64,000 nucleotides of DNA from Sporodiniella umbellata (GCA_025677835.1 JAIXMR010000055.1:1-64000), one strand, 5' to 3'. Shown: positions 46,101 to 57,668, counted from the first letter of the stretch. The notes: generated by a model not told the origin, from the sequence alone. Program-made: numbers and translations.

Positions 46101-47805
46101 CCATATAGCTTTTGCTTGTGATAAAGTACATTGAAAAAACTTATTGTTTGAACTGTTTTCCCCAAACCCATTTCATCAGCAAGAATACCATTATGGTTTT
46201 TGCACCAAAGCCAATACATCCAGTTGACGCCATGAAGTTGATAGTCGCGAAGTTCTCCACCCCCAATATATTCAGGTTGTGTCTTAAAAGCTTGAAAGGT
46301 TGGGCGCTGGTTTTTGGGATATGTATTGGAGCGATGGGGTATTTTAACATTCTGCTCCCGCTCCCAAAAATCATCAATGGCCCATTGATAGTCGCCTACA
46401 ATGTCATTAGACTCTTCCCAAGTGCACTCGTTGTAATGAAGCCGCTTCCACTTAACAAAATATTGATCTACAGGTTGGCCTTTTGCAGCAGTGATGCGTT
46501 CAACAGTAGACCACTCTTTTATTTCTTCACGAAGGCGAGATATCTTGATGTCTTGTTGTTCAATCTCTTCTTTGGATATATAGTGTGTATCGCGGAATGC
46601 TTGCTCATCTTTCATACGATTTACATAGTTTTCAACTCTACGGAATCCTTTGAAGGAACTAAGATAGGAATGAGGCTCCCATGTGTCATGTAAGTGTGAA
46701 TAATTTTTCCATTTAATCTGATATTCTATGTTGTATTCGAAATCGATGGGATCCGATTCTATTTTTTTTTTTTTTTTTTTAGGAAAAAAAGAGGATCGCA
46801 AAAAAGGTTACTACGAAAGCGGTTTCATAAAGTTGTAACTGTTACCTAAACCTTCAATTGGTCTGTGATCCAAAACCATTTCAATAGCATCCTCATCATC
46901 TTGCTCCTCAGGTTGATTTGTAGAAGCTTTAGTGTCAAGATCCTCTTCTTCAGATAGTCCATAAATGTCACTGACATTGTAGTTTGTTACTTTCTTTGTA
47001 CGAGTTGAATGGCGAGCAAAGTCATTAACGGAAGAAAAATCTAGGGAAGATATGAGTTTAGTTTTAAGCTGTAACTTATTTTTTGTCTCCACTTGCCTAC
47101 GATGACTCTTCGTTTTGCCTTTCTTTTGGTTTTCTTCTTAGTGCCCCAATCATCATCTGATTCATTGCTATTGGAGCCTTCAGACTCTGTGTCAATATTC
47201 ACTGTGAAATAAAAGTAAGAACAGGCTACTTTACAAAAATAGATGAAAAATACCTTTTTGTTTTAATTTGCGTTTATTGACAGTTGTTGAAGTTTGTCTG
47301 GTGGGTGTTGCTTTTGCTTTTCTGGACTTATTGGCGGCTTCGTAATAATCGTCGTCAGAAGAGTTTTCAACCACTGATTCACTGGCTGTTGTATATGCCT
47401 CTTCGTCTGGTTCTGGCTCTTCATGAAATGATTGATAAGCATCTTCATCGTCTTCATCATCAGACTACAATATACAAGGTTATAGCTATTTTTTCAAGGT
47501 TTTATCACAGTTTGGTATCTTACATCCATCGTTGGTTTTTGGCGGTGAGAGCGTCTGAGACCATAAAGCTCAGGGTCGTTATAATAAGTATCATTTTCTG
47601 TATCACCTTGTTCAGTGACTTGCTCCTCATCAGACGAAAGTAGTGAGGAGGCAGGCGATAGAGAAAGCTCATCGTCTGTTGTAGGAATAGGCGGTAAATT
47701 TGTCGGTAATCGCTTGCCAGAAACTCTGTTGTAGGTCATTTCTTCTATTGAATCATCAGAGTCTGAGAAATGTTCAGAGGCGGAAAGGTTGCTGGCTGAA
47801 AACAT
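43115..47805 (-). CDS. CHD1: Chromodomain-helicase-DNA-binding protein 1
   Basis: Five exons on the minus strand (47805-47524, 47464-47254, 47201-47097, 47040-46846, 46758-43115) give 1478 aa. An acidic, Ser-rich N-terminus precedes two chromodomains ([34 protein letters not shown]). The Snf2 motor follows: [34 protein letters not shown] (Walker A), [33 protein letters not shown] and MSRAHRIGQ. Next comes the SANT/SLIDE-like DNA-binding region, and at the end the CHD1 helical C-terminal domain ([13 protein letters not shown]; [15 protein letters not shown]). CHD1 spaces nucleosomes over transcribed genes. The join 47097 to 47040 uses a GC-AG intron; alternatives there would be shorter than 40 nt or break frame. 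Size agrees with fungal CHD1. Confidence 0.95.
47041..47096 (-). other. GC-AG intron in CHD1
   Basis: On the minus strand the exon ends GTAG and the intron opens GCAAGTGG; it closes ATCTTCCCTAG, 56 nt in all, with an ACTAAAC branch-like site. This restores reading frame between [10 protein letters not shown] and [11 protein letters not shown]. No GT donor gives both frame and a normal intron length. Confidence 0.65.
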
Positions 47806-49572
47806 TTCTATAGTTAAGGCGAAAGGAAACAGTTTTAACAAACACGCGTTTTTATTGAGCACAAGATTTAGATTACCGTTGTCGTAAAGTTATTGTTAAT
47901 GCCTCTGTAAAGGTGTTGTGAAGTGAAAGAAAAAAAATATTCAGATCTGCCAATTCGGAGGAGTGTGCTTTTTTTTTTTTCTTCTTCAAAAAAGAAATAA
48001 ATATAATGAAAGTAAAAAAGTTGTAAAGCAAGAGACAGGAATAAGAATAATATTTATCTTCTTCACCAAAAAAGCAATAAAAGGCAACAAAGAAAACTAC
48101 TGGTAATGGGGTATGACTCTCTTGCTTATAAAAAAAAAAAAGTAAAAAAGAGAAGGGGCAAGGTTTTTTATTTTATTTTATTCTCAGTTCGCAAAGGGGA
48201 GGGAGAAAATCAACAAGAGAAATTCGACTTAAAACATAACAAAGCTCGAAAAAAGTCTGCTCAATTGGTTGGTACACTTCAAAAGGCACTTTGTAGCAAC
48301 AAACCGGAGCATTGGGTTTAATATACCTAACTTGTAGTTTTCTACAATTCGAGTTTGTTGCGGTAAAGACAGACATGTTTTCATAAATATTATTAACCAT
48401 AAAATAGGGTAGCAAAAAGCTATTCAATACAAATGCCTTCTAAAACTCTTTTTGTAAAAGTTTTCTTACCTGTAAAAACAACAAGCAATAAGGTATGTGA
48501 ATAAAGCAACCGATATAAAGTCTAGAGTATTCTTAAAATTAAAGTAGCATTTATCCTTACCTCATTTAGCCCTTTGATCTGCAGTAGTAGTGTTTCTATA
48601 AACAGACCGAGCCATTTCCAAAAAAAAAAAAAAAAAAGACAACAGAAATTTGAACCATTCTAGAAAAAGTGTATGATGTATAGTAGTATCATGTTTAGTT
48701 TAAGATAATCTCGATAAAAACGCCCTTTTTTTGCTGCGCTGGGTGTTTAGCGTTCATGTAGAGTTTCAATTGTACGCTTATACTGATGAAAGTAATACCA
48801 AGTAAAATTATATTTTATTTTCTAGTACTTTCGTTCTGGTTTTACGAACGCTAGTAAGCTTTGTTGAAGAATTGGAAAAGTATCCCTTGCGCTGTTGCAA
48901 GCATAAACTAAATGATACAAGTTTGATCTAAAAAAAAAAAAAAAAAACTGAGGGATATTTTGAGCTAAATAAAGGAGCTTTACACGGACTAACAACCTAC
49001 GTTTAACACTCCCTGTCATTGTATTTGATTTTCATAAGCAGTTCAATGACACAACTAATAGTCTAACACAGAATATATTGTTATGTATTGTCTTGATCGT
49101 GTGAGCAATACTGAAAAGTTTTTCCAGTAAAAACAATCGTATGTATATGACTTGTTCTTTGAAAAAAAAAAAAGGAAGCAGACCAAAACCAAAATCGAAT
49201 TTTGAGTTGTAGCTGTCATATAGAAAGCAATCTTCTTGATAAAAATGTCATCAATAATTCCAAAAACTAGGCAGCCTATAAAACAGAAGGTCTTGTATAA
49301 AAACTTACAGCCTTCTTCAGTATCTTGCTACAAAAAAAGGTTGATCCAAAAAAAAAAAAAAAATTGGCCAGTTTGAAATGAGAATAAATCACCAATTTTT
49401 AAAGTGGGTCATGTAAGTTCAAAAAGGGTTACTAAGACGGAAGTGGTTGAGAATGGGTCACTAATGCAAAAATGTAATGAGGATTGGCCGAATTCTCTCT
49501 TCTTTTTCTCTTCTGGAATTTTTTTGTATTACTCAACGTGAACGAAGAATACAGTACCTGTGATGGTACAAT
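47806..49572. other. Gene-poor AT-rich region upstream of CHD1
   Basis: CHD1 promoter and flanking sequence. Short frames exist (for example 48173-48427 minus, with SVFTATNSNCRKLQVRYIKP) but none resembles a family. A minus-strand ATG near 48617 opens 17 codons (MARSVYRNTTTADQRAK) ending in TGA next to a GGTAAGG splice-like donor; I cannot complete a gene from it. A-runs at 48620-48636 and 48931-48947. Confidence 0.4.
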
Positions 49573-49824
49573 CATATATGGGCTGGGAAGAAACTGTAGC
49601 GATAGATGTAGCACAAGAAGAAGCTAAGAGGAAGACTCAATCTCACTTCCGAGGAATCCTTCCTTGATGTAATAAAGAAGGAAAGAGGGTCATATATTGT
49701 CAAGAACGAAGCAAAGATAGTCAATTTCATCAATTTGTTACAAGAGCTTGAGAGTTTGTCTATTAGTGAAGCGAGTAGAAAGGTAGGGCTCTCCAAGTCA
49801 ACAGCTATTCATAAATCCAAGTAG
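49573..49824 (+). pseudogene. Degenerate transposase fragment, helix-turn-helix part
   Basis: On the plus strand two overlapping frames hold transposase-like sequence: first TVAIDVAQEEAKRKTQSHF, then, after a frameshift, SYIVKNEAKIVNFINLL and a clear helix-turn-helix SISEASRKVGLSKSTAIHKS that ends in a stop. The HTH resembles the N-terminus of Tc1/mariner-IS630 transposases. Followed by more frame-broken sequence to about 50340. Not functional. Confidence 0.5.
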
Positions 49825-50731
49825 TGAAACCAAATAACGAGGAATATAACTGAAAAAGTGTTTCCTGATTCTGTCCCAATCAAAGAAGGAAAGTAACGAC
49901 CCATAATACTTAAAGACGAGCATACTGGATTTATCTTTGTATTGCTATTTAATGAGCCAATATTGACAGTTGAAGCTGTTACAGACCACATCAATAAAAA
50001 ATGATATTGTGCTTACAGCCATTCCAGGATTTCTATAATGTTTGCTTGGTTTTTTTTTTTTTTTTTTTTTTGCTTGGATGATATAATCTGCTTTGCCGAA
50101 AAATTTGAACGAGTTGATTACAAAAGTAAGAGATAACACCACTGGCAATGTGACATTATTCAAATCTATCAGGTAATTGAGGATGGTCAGTGAAGAAGAA
50201 TCTTTGGAGAATCCGCTATATTGGGGGTGAGAGTTTTCCATCTTGACAAGCGCTAACAGTGTCAGGTTCCATCGCCAGAGAAATGGTTCCAGGTACACTT
50301 CAATTATGACGTAGACTGGGTCCGCTACTATATGGACTGAAGACCAGTGAATTCCTTTGTCATAAGGAAGTGTTGTAGTTTAAAAAAAACCAAGAACAAT
50401 GGCCAGCTTGTGTTTTTTTTCAGTATCATCTAATTGGTGAGCAACTACTGCAAATTCAAGCGACGAAAATTTGCACTAGAATTGAGTAGGCAAAACAAGG
50501 ACCCTCACCTCCTTCAAAAGTAAGTACAGTAGACGATTATTATATCGTAAATATACCAGTGCATTTTTTTCGTAGGAAGGTCTCGTAAAATGAATAAAAA
50601 TAGGTAGAAATCAAGAATGCCATCACCGCATTGGTATATCTTTTTGTAAAAAGAATGTATTCTTCAAATTACTAACATCTCCCGCTACTATTTTTTGGGA
50701 AAAAATACGCCTAAAATATCAAACATAAGGC

Positions 50732-51720
50732 TTGAAAGGTTTGGCAAATTTAGCCATATATTCAGGTCGCATCTTTACCTTGATCAATACACTTGTTAAC
50801 GAGTTTTTCAAGGCATCTATTAACCATGTCAACAGCAGCTCACTTACGGATCATACGACCAATCCGCTTATTGATGATACTGGTCAACATGCTAACAGCG
50901 CCATTGATGATGGTAACGGCCTTATTCTTTCTGGTGATGATGACATTCTCAGTGCTAATCATCGAGACTTCCAACTACATAGGCTGACATACAAAAAAGT
51001 ATAAAAAAAACCAAAAAAAATAGATCTTTGGTCGGATAAACGTGGTGAAAACAAAGTAACATTCTACCGACGGTTCACTTCGACTCTAGATACCTTGTTG
51101 GTGAATACTGGTACGATACTTACTGATGGTGAAACAAGTTTGCAGTCATCAAAGGTGGCTATCGCAATGGACAAGACAGCATTCCACACCAGTGATGTTG
51201 GCTCAAGCTTATGAGTGTCATTACAAATTCTATATATTCTAAGATAGCAAAAAGATGTCAAGGCTTAATAATAATGTGGCGCTAAAGAATATCTGCAAAC
51301 TATATTAAAAAGCTAAAATATAAAATAGGTGCGTAAAAAAAGGCTAACATCAATATATGACTTAGGTTACATTATCTTGATTACCTGTCGTTACTCTATG
51401 GTCAAAAGATTGATATGATATTGAAATAATCATCTAATGTCAAGGTGGATATTTCTAGCAACGAATGAAAGAAGGCCAAGATCGGCAAATCGATAAAACT
51501 TCACTAGTGTTTGAAAAATCTACTCTTGAACACTTCTAATCTATTCAGCCACAAGATCAACTTTAGGATTGAATTCACTGTTGCCATGGACTTTGTGGGA
51601 AATTCTGGATACATGTACCTTCTGCGACTTTTTGATGTTGGCCTTGGCCCTGACGATTATATTACTGTTGCTCATTTAGCCACTGTTTTAGCCATCCCTA
51701 TAATCATTGAATCGTGAGGC
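50732..51720 (+). pseudogene. Decayed coding remnants, family not recognised
   Basis: Several plus-strand open pieces separated by stops: 50732-51004 (90 codons, hydrophilic, Asp/Asn-rich), about 51065-51210 (LLVNTGTILTDGETSL, then SSKVAIAMDKTAFHTSD) and 51511-51717 (IEFTVAMDFVGNSGYMYLLR, then LATVLAIPIIIES). The spacing and breaks suggest one decayed multi-hundred-residue gene, probably from a repeated element. I cannot assign a family. Confidence 0.35.
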
Positions 51721-51809
51721 ATAGTGGTAGATACTCTGTGTGGCCTGCTTACCCCGAGGGTAAGAGTAGAGTGCTGGAAATAGCTGTTCCACCATAGGAC
51801 AGCCTTTTA

Positions 51810-52320
51810 CTAAAACAGAAAAGAGGGATATCGATAGTTGAACTTACATGGTTTCCTATCGCACCGTTCTAAAATATGCTCAAAGTACTGCTTATTGAAC
51901 TCGGGAACTGTAAGTACAATATCATTTTTTTTATTAAAAAAATACAAAGGGGTTTTTTTGAGGAGGCAATTATCGATGCGGCCTGCACAATATCCAATGA
52001 AAACAGCAAGGACCTTCTTTATAACCTGGAGGCATGCTTTGGTAATTTTTTGCGTTAAAGTTTCACTGTCCAAGAGCTTGCCTCCTAATCAGGTTTTTCA
52101 CAAATACTCAAAACTATTCAATTGGATTAAGTTCAGGGGAGTAACGAAGTAGATAGACACAGTTAGAGCCTTTTTCTTTGATGAGCGGTTCAATTTTTTG
52201 GTTGCCATAAATGGAAGCATTGTCTATCACCAAGTACTTTTGACTTGAGTTTATGTTTTCATTTTCGGACAATTCAATCTCAGGACGAAAGAAGGTTGCA
52301 GCTGTCGGTGATTAAATTCT
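51810..52320 (-). pseudogene. Broken Tc1/IS630-like transposase, C-terminal (DDE) part
   Basis: Reading the minus strand from 52310, KYLVIDNASIYGNQKIEPLI then YSPELNPIE (motif ahead of the last catalytic acidic residue) match the DDE domain of Tc1/mariner-IS630 elements. Directly after PIE come in-frame TAG and TGA where Gln and Trp are expected, then another stop and a frameshift into DSETLTQKITKACLQVIKKV at about 52070, the expected C-terminal helix. The gene is clearly dead. It faces the HTH fragment at 49.6 kb, so the two are not simply the ends of one copy unless rearranged. Confidence 0.7.
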
Positions 52321-52400
52321 CTGCGTTTGTTCCGAGCGAGTCAGGGTATATCAATTGGACAGACTAAAGTCATTTTGGGAATCTTCCTCAATACATCCAA

Positions 52401-53014
52401 ATGGTAAGTACAACAATAACAAACTTCATTGGGGAGCAGAGCAAAACAGAGGGGAAAAGGGCGAGACAATTAAAAAGGATAAGAGTCGGGCGAGCAGCTG
52501 GATGGATGGATGGATCGAAAATGAGATACAAAGAAGAGAGATGAATCATCATTGAATCGATTCTTGGAACTAATGCGAATCATGTTTTCATAGGCAAAGA
52601 AGGACGTTGCTGCTAAGCCCTCCTCCTCCTCAGGTGGAAAGAAAGCTAAGAAGGCAAGTTGTTTTTGTTCGATGACGTAGAATCGAGATTAACACAGTAA
52701 TGCGTTTAACAGAAGTGGTCTGCCAAAAAGGTCAAAGATAAGGCTAACAACTTGGTCATCCTCGACCAACCCACCCACGACCGTTTGTTCAAAGAAGTTC
52801 CCACCTACAAGCTTATCTCCCAATCTGTTTTGGTTGACCGTCTTAAGTTGAACGGTTCTTTGGCCCGTATTGCCATCCGCGAGCTTGAAGCTCAAGGTTT
52901 GATCAAGGCTGTCTCTCGTCACCATGCCCAAGTTATTTACAGTAAGTTTTAAAATACAATTGTACTTCTTTACTTAACAAAATTATAGCTCGCGCTACTG
53001 GCGATGATAAATAA
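52401..53014 (+). CDS. RPS25: 40S ribosomal protein S25 (eS25)
   Basis: Four exons: an exon ending with the ATG (52401-52403), then 52594-52653, 52713-52941 and 52989-53014; 105 aa. The protein starts AKKDVAAKPSSSSGGKKAKK after Met, continues KWSAKKVKDKANNLVILDQ and ends with SRHHAQVIYTRATGDDK, as eS25 does. It sits near the mRNA exit side of the small subunit. The first intron lies directly after the ATG, a pattern common in fungal ribosomal protein genes. The second intron uses a GC donor (AAG|GCAAGT); no GT donor fits the conserved KKAKK-KWS junction. Small lysine-rich N-terminus and winged-helix core (LARIAIRELEAQGLIKAVSR) are intact. Confidence 0.95.
52654..52712 (+). other. GC-AG intron in RPS25
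   Basis: A 59-nt intron opening GCAAGTTG and closing TTTAACAG. Exon end AAG plus GCAAGT is the usual strong context for GC donors. The protein junction is fixed by family conservation. Confidence 0.8.
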
Positions 53015-53129
53015 ATTCTTTTCAATAAATGTATTTTTTTGTTCATTATTCAAGCCCCGTATAGCAATAGCTTTCTTTTTTTTTTTCTTTTTTTTCTTTA
53101 CAGTTGGTGCTCATACTCAGAAAGACAGC

Positions 53130-55019
53130 ATGTCGACTTCGGTGACAGGTGAACAGTTTATTCGAGCAACAAGGAACTATTTGGAAGCGAACCAACACAA
53201 GCTTTTGTCATCACAGCCCAACTTTAGCTCTATAATTGAGAATGCCACTACAACTGAACCAGAGTCAATAAAAGAAGACGATAATAGCGGTCTCATGAAA
53301 GCTTTCACATCTTTGTGGACACGCCCCAATAAAACGGACACCTTAAGAAGTAGCAGTCAGAACAGTGCTTCTTCTCGACCTACCTCAATTGCTGCTCCTA
53401 TGAACTACATGTCTTTAATGGGTGCAGTTTCACCTAATGCTACTTCTTTGTCTAACACACCTTATATGCCCATACGATCCAGTCTCCCGCTTGACATTCA
53501 TTATCTGTATTTTCTTTTGGTTCAGTTTGAATATCTCGGTTTAGAGGAGACACAATTGCCAGTTCCGGAACAAAATGGATTAGTTGAAACTGAAACAACA
53601 CAATCAGCAGGCACTGCCCCTTCAATAGCATCCTCCATCAACTCAGTCATGTCTACTTTATCACTTACAACAGGCTGGCAGTTATGGTCTAAACCCAATA
53701 AGCAAGAGCGACCGTTACATGAAGATATTGTCTACATTCACAAATATTTCTCCAAAATAAATGCTATGAAGCTCAACATGAAGCTCGATACCCACAACGG
53801 CGTCACACGAAGCGGGCAGCGTACGATCCGAGGCTACGAGAAGCCTTTGGACGGAACATTGGCACTACCTTTATTCCCCTTTAAGGGGTTAGCATATTTA
53901 GAACTTAACCATGTTCCGCCACGTCTTATTGACCAATGGTCTATGCTATCCAACCAATTAGTAAGCCTAGTCATCAAGAATGGCCAGGTAGATAATGCAA
54001 TAGACGTGATCGGAGACAGAACATGGTCCAAACTTAAGATGCTTTCTCTCGCTGATAACAGTCTGACAACCCTTGAGCCTCAATCGGTAGAAAACGTTCG
54101 CTCTTTGACGCATCTGAACGTGTCTAGCAATCTGTTGATAGATGTGCCCAATGCTTTATCAACCCTATACAACCTTACTAGCTTAAACCTGTCTTATAAT
54201 ATGATATCTTCAATTACGGGCATCAACACTGTTCTGGGTAACATACAGGAGCTAGATTTAAGAGGAAATCGATTAATCATGCTCGCTGGTTTGGACCGTC
54301 TGTATGCTTTGGAAAGATTGGATGTGAGAGATAATCGAATTGAAGAGGCTGATGAGATTGGCAGATTGACGTCTCTGCCAAATATTTACGACGTATGGGT
54401 AGAAGGAAATCCTTTCACTAAAATTCAGGTAAAGTATATATGTATTTGATGTCATGTGTGCTTACATTTTTCTTGTTGCATGTATATAAATGGAGAATAG
54501 CCTGACTACAGAATAAACATCTTCTCAATGTTTAAAAACAACGATGGGGCATTTGAGTTGGACGGAACAAAACCAACGTTTATAGAAAAGAGACGTATAT
54601 CAAGTGATCCAAGCTTTAGATCAAACACTACTCCTGTAGCCACCATCCAAGCCAGACCTACAAACGAAGAGAAAGCCACTCCCAAAGTAGTAAGAGCAAA
54701 GTCTAAAAACAGCAAAAGGATGATTCGGTTAGGACAAGGCTCTGTTGATCCCCCTAATTTCGCCGCTGTTGTTGAACCTAGTAAGCATGTTCATAGACTG
54801 GCAGAGTTAGAGAATTCCGTTCAGCAAGAGGCAACCACCAACGCTCGAAAAGCAGGATCCATTCGATCAAAGCGCAGCAAGGCGCCAACTTTAGCAGAGG
54901 AAAACGCAAAGTCCGATGGTAAGCTAAGACAAAAGCTTGAGGCTATGAGAAAAGAAGCAGGAACAGAATGGCTTCGAGTACTACAAGAGATGGATGTTGT
55001 AACAAATGAAAAATCTTGA
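53130..55019 (+). CDS. Leucine-rich repeat protein
   Basis: Two exons, 53130-54428 and 54501-55019, give 605 aa. Residues about 1-230 include a segment RSSLPLDIHYLYFLLVQFEYL and Ser-rich linkers. From about 285 a run of LRRs is visible: LAYLELNHVPPRL, LVSLVIKNGQV, LKMLSLADNSLTTL, LTHLNVSSNLLIDV, LTSLNLSYNMISSI, IQELDLRGNRLIML and LERLDVRDNRIEEA, capped by NIYDVWVEGNPF. The last 170 residues are basic and disordered. The layout is like STK11IP/nischarin-type LRR adaptors, which act in signalling or trafficking, but this is a loose comparison. An in-frame upstream ATG at 53004 would add poly-Phe and overlaps the RPS25 end, so the ATG at 53130 is preferred. Confidence 0.8.
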
Positions 55020-55358
55020 AAACCTGTTTGATTTATGATCTATCATTAAAACTTGAGGCTTTAAAAGTAAAGCCGCCCTTAGGTATTCCATACTATCTTT
55101 TCTTCTTTCCAAAGGAAACTAAGAGGCAAATTTGCAAAAAAAAAAAAAAAAAAAAAAAGTATAGACAGGACTCCTAATGCAACCACAAGATATAAAAGAA
55201 AAAAAAATAGTTTCATTATGAATAGAAAAGTTGTAAATGTGCTGAAAGTTGTTATCTAAAAAGTCAAGCTCTTTCTACTCACAACTTGAGTAATTTGTAC
55301 TCCGGATTACTAGCAAAAATGCAGACAAAAATACATGCTGCTTTTTTATTCTTAAAAA
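55020..55358. other. Intergenic region
   Basis: About 340 bp between two co-oriented genes, with an A-run at 55137-55158. No gene seen. Confidence 0.6.
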
Positions 55359-56034
55359 ATGTTACGCTTACATGCTTGGAAGCACACCTCAAATATTGTC
55401 AAAACTCGGAGCCTTCGATTTTTTTCAGCAACTGTTTCAAGACATAAAGATATTGGGGAAAAAGAATGGAGCGATGCATTTGTGGACACATCCAAAATTG
55501 CCAACAATGCAGTGCCTAATGCCCCACCTTCCAACCCTAATGTTGTCCCTAATTCAATGCTTGCTGCTTTCAATAACATGTTTGATCGTGGGCCTAATGT
55601 AGGGGTTGAGATTATTACAAAAACTGGCGGTTTTGTGCTGTCGAACAATGTCAAAGTAGATCAGCCTTTGATTTTACTGAACGGGTCAGCATTTCTGTGG
55701 AATCCTCCTGCACGTACAAAAGGACACATTCCCATGAAAGGCTGGGATTTGGAGTGCTTTAAAATTTTTGACATTATCTCTCCAAGGCCTGAACTTGTAC
55801 TGTTTGGTACAGGAAAAGACTTGGCGCCGCTCCCAGAGGAAGTTAGAAAGTACTTTTTTCAACGGGGAATGCAAGTTGATCAAATGAATACGGTAAAGAG
55901 AACTAATCGATTTCTGTCCAATTCTGGAGTGAAAATTTAACAAAGTGAATTTTTAGAAACATGCAGCAGCTACTTACAACGTACTTGCTGAGGAAGGAAG
56001 AAGAGTGGCTTTAGCATTATTGCCGTTTGAATAA
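55359..56034 (+). CDS. Mitochondrial complex I assembly factor NDUFAF3-like (DUF498 domain)
   Basis: Two exons, 55359-55892 and 55957-56034, give 203 aa. The first 30 residues are basic and Ser-rich (RLHAWKHTSNIVKTRSLRFF), a probable mitochondrial targeting sequence. The rest follows the DUF498/Mth938 fold: NNVKVDQPLILLNGSAFLW, FKIFDIISPRPELVLFGTG, then LPEEVRKYFFQRGMQVDQMNT, and after the intron KHAAATYNVLAEEGRRVALA with LLPFE. NDUFAF3 works with NDUFAF4 in early assembly of the Q-module of complex I. The short last exon completes the conserved C-terminal helix, so the intron is secure. Confidence 0.9.
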
Positions 56035-56143
56035 CTTTGTCCAAAAAATTCTTAACCTAAAACTTTACACTTTATTTCATTAAATTAGCCGATCAAAAAA
56101 AGACAGATGATGTTTTTTTTTGCTTATCTTAGCTATTTACACC

Positions 56144-56567
56144 ATGGGCATATATTTTCAACAGAGCAGTATTCTACTCAATCTGTCTTCTTTTTTGCTG
56201 GTCCCTTGCTACACATGTCTTTTTCCTTTGTGAATAGCTTTCGAATGCTTCAGGCATACGTCTTTCTGTACTAATTGTTCCAGAAAATGCAATAGACCAT
56301 AAGATGTATCAAACTGATTGGCTTGTTTTGATGGAACACCAAATCATGTGTTTTGATAATTCGCCAAAAATTGAAGCTTGGAAAACCACCGCTACAATGC
56401 ATTTTTTACATAAAACATCTCAACAAACAACAGTAAAAACTGTGAGTTTTAATACAAATGCAAAGCTATCTACAAACACTTTGTCTTTTTATTAGATTGA
56501 GGGCCGGTTAACTAAGCACAAAGGATGGAAAAACGGTTCTCGCATTGACTATGATTGGCTCGATTAA
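56144..56567 (+). CDS. Small hypothetical protein
   Basis: Exons 56254-56441 and 56496-56567 are joined by a good GTGAGT...TTAG intron and read as natural protein: RLSVLIVPENAIDHKMYQTD, MEHQIMCFDNSPKIEAW, then KGWKNGSRIDYDWLD to a stop. A first exon 56144-56168 (MGIYFQQS) joins in frame through a less typical donor, giving 94 aa. Alternatively translation starts at the ATG at 56304. Trp-rich, soluble, no membrane span or targeting signal. I recognise no family. It lies about 90 bp upstream of the long inverted repeat. Confidence 0.45.
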
Positions 56568-56654
56568 TTAGTGCTTTAAACTAAAAACCGTAGCCAACCA
56601 AGTTTAAGCCATAGCAATACTTACTCGTGCCTGAGTCATTCACGTTTTATATAC

Positions 56655-57044
56655 TGTAAAATGGAAAAATGGAAAAGCAAAAAAAGAAGAGAAAAGCCCA
56701 ATATACTATGCATTCGCTGAGAAAAGACACACGCGACCGCTTCACAATATATATATATATATAGATAACGTGATTACGATGTCCAGAAGCCTCGGGATTT
56801 CCCCTGCTTGAAAGTTTGAATTTATTTTATATAGTTTAAACAAAATTTTCGACCTGCCTGATGGATTGAAAAAAAAGCCATGTGTTACAATTTAATTAGT
56901 ATAATATCATCAAAACTGAAACTTTAAGTCTTTGATTACAACTGATAGTTCATTCTGTTGTACGCTTAAAACTTGTACTGAAAGACTGTCTTGTTATTGA
57001 GTGCCCAGCATCAGACGTCTAGAGTAGATGGTACAAGAAAGCTT
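56655..57044 (+). repeat. Left arm of a 390-bp inverted repeat
   Basis: Begins TGTAAAATGGAAAAATGG and ends GGTACAAGAAAGCTT. It is the reverse complement of 57669-58058; I found no mismatch on reading, including the (TA)n tract and the A7 run. No open frame. Outer flanks of the two arms are unrelated and I see no convincing target-site duplication (only a 2-bp AC). Confidence 0.92.
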
Positions 57045-57668
57045 TAGTATTGTCACCGGTGCACTGTGCAACAATAGATTTAGTGAGCGCAACAATTGTT
57101 GCAAGAAAAACTAACAACCATTGACTCTTTAAACTTGGAGACCATGTCCTTTCAAATAGAAAGTAAGGCCACTAAAACTCAAATCGAAATAGGCCTAAAC
57201 AGCGACTATTTTTTTATGTGCAGCAGCCTTTTTTAGAGTCCATTTCAAAATTATGATTTACACTTGCTTTTATTTACAAGCTACAGGAAGTATAGTTCTT
57301 TGACTTCTTAGAATGTTTTAAACAAATCGATAACTGATGTATAAAGATCCCTCCTTACCAAATGTAGGGAAACTCAAGCGAATATAACAGAGAAAATACT
57401 TTTTTAACGAAGTAAGAAGACATTCCATCATATATATATATATATATATATACATTTATATATATGACAAAAAGAGGTACAAGGTCCTGAAAAACAAAAA
57501 AGCATTCGATGATTATTTCACAGTCTAGATAAAATGATCTACCTCATTAAACTAGTTAGCGTGTATTGCTTTGGCGGGAAAAAAGTTCGTACATATACCT
57601 AAACGCTTGTCCCCAAAAAAAAACTGCCTCCTTTTGCATAACTTTTGTTTGAGAAACTGTATCGCGAC
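57045..57668. other. Spacer of the inverted repeat, 624 bp
   Basis: Unique AT-rich sequence between the arms, with a (TA)n tract near 57431-57452 and no ORF of note. It carries no recognisable transposase or recombinase. Confidence 0.7.

Noticed and set aside
53004..53129. Upstream ATG extending the LRR protein by 42 residues
   Set aside because: The extension overlaps the RPS25 stop and consists largely of Phe from a T-run.
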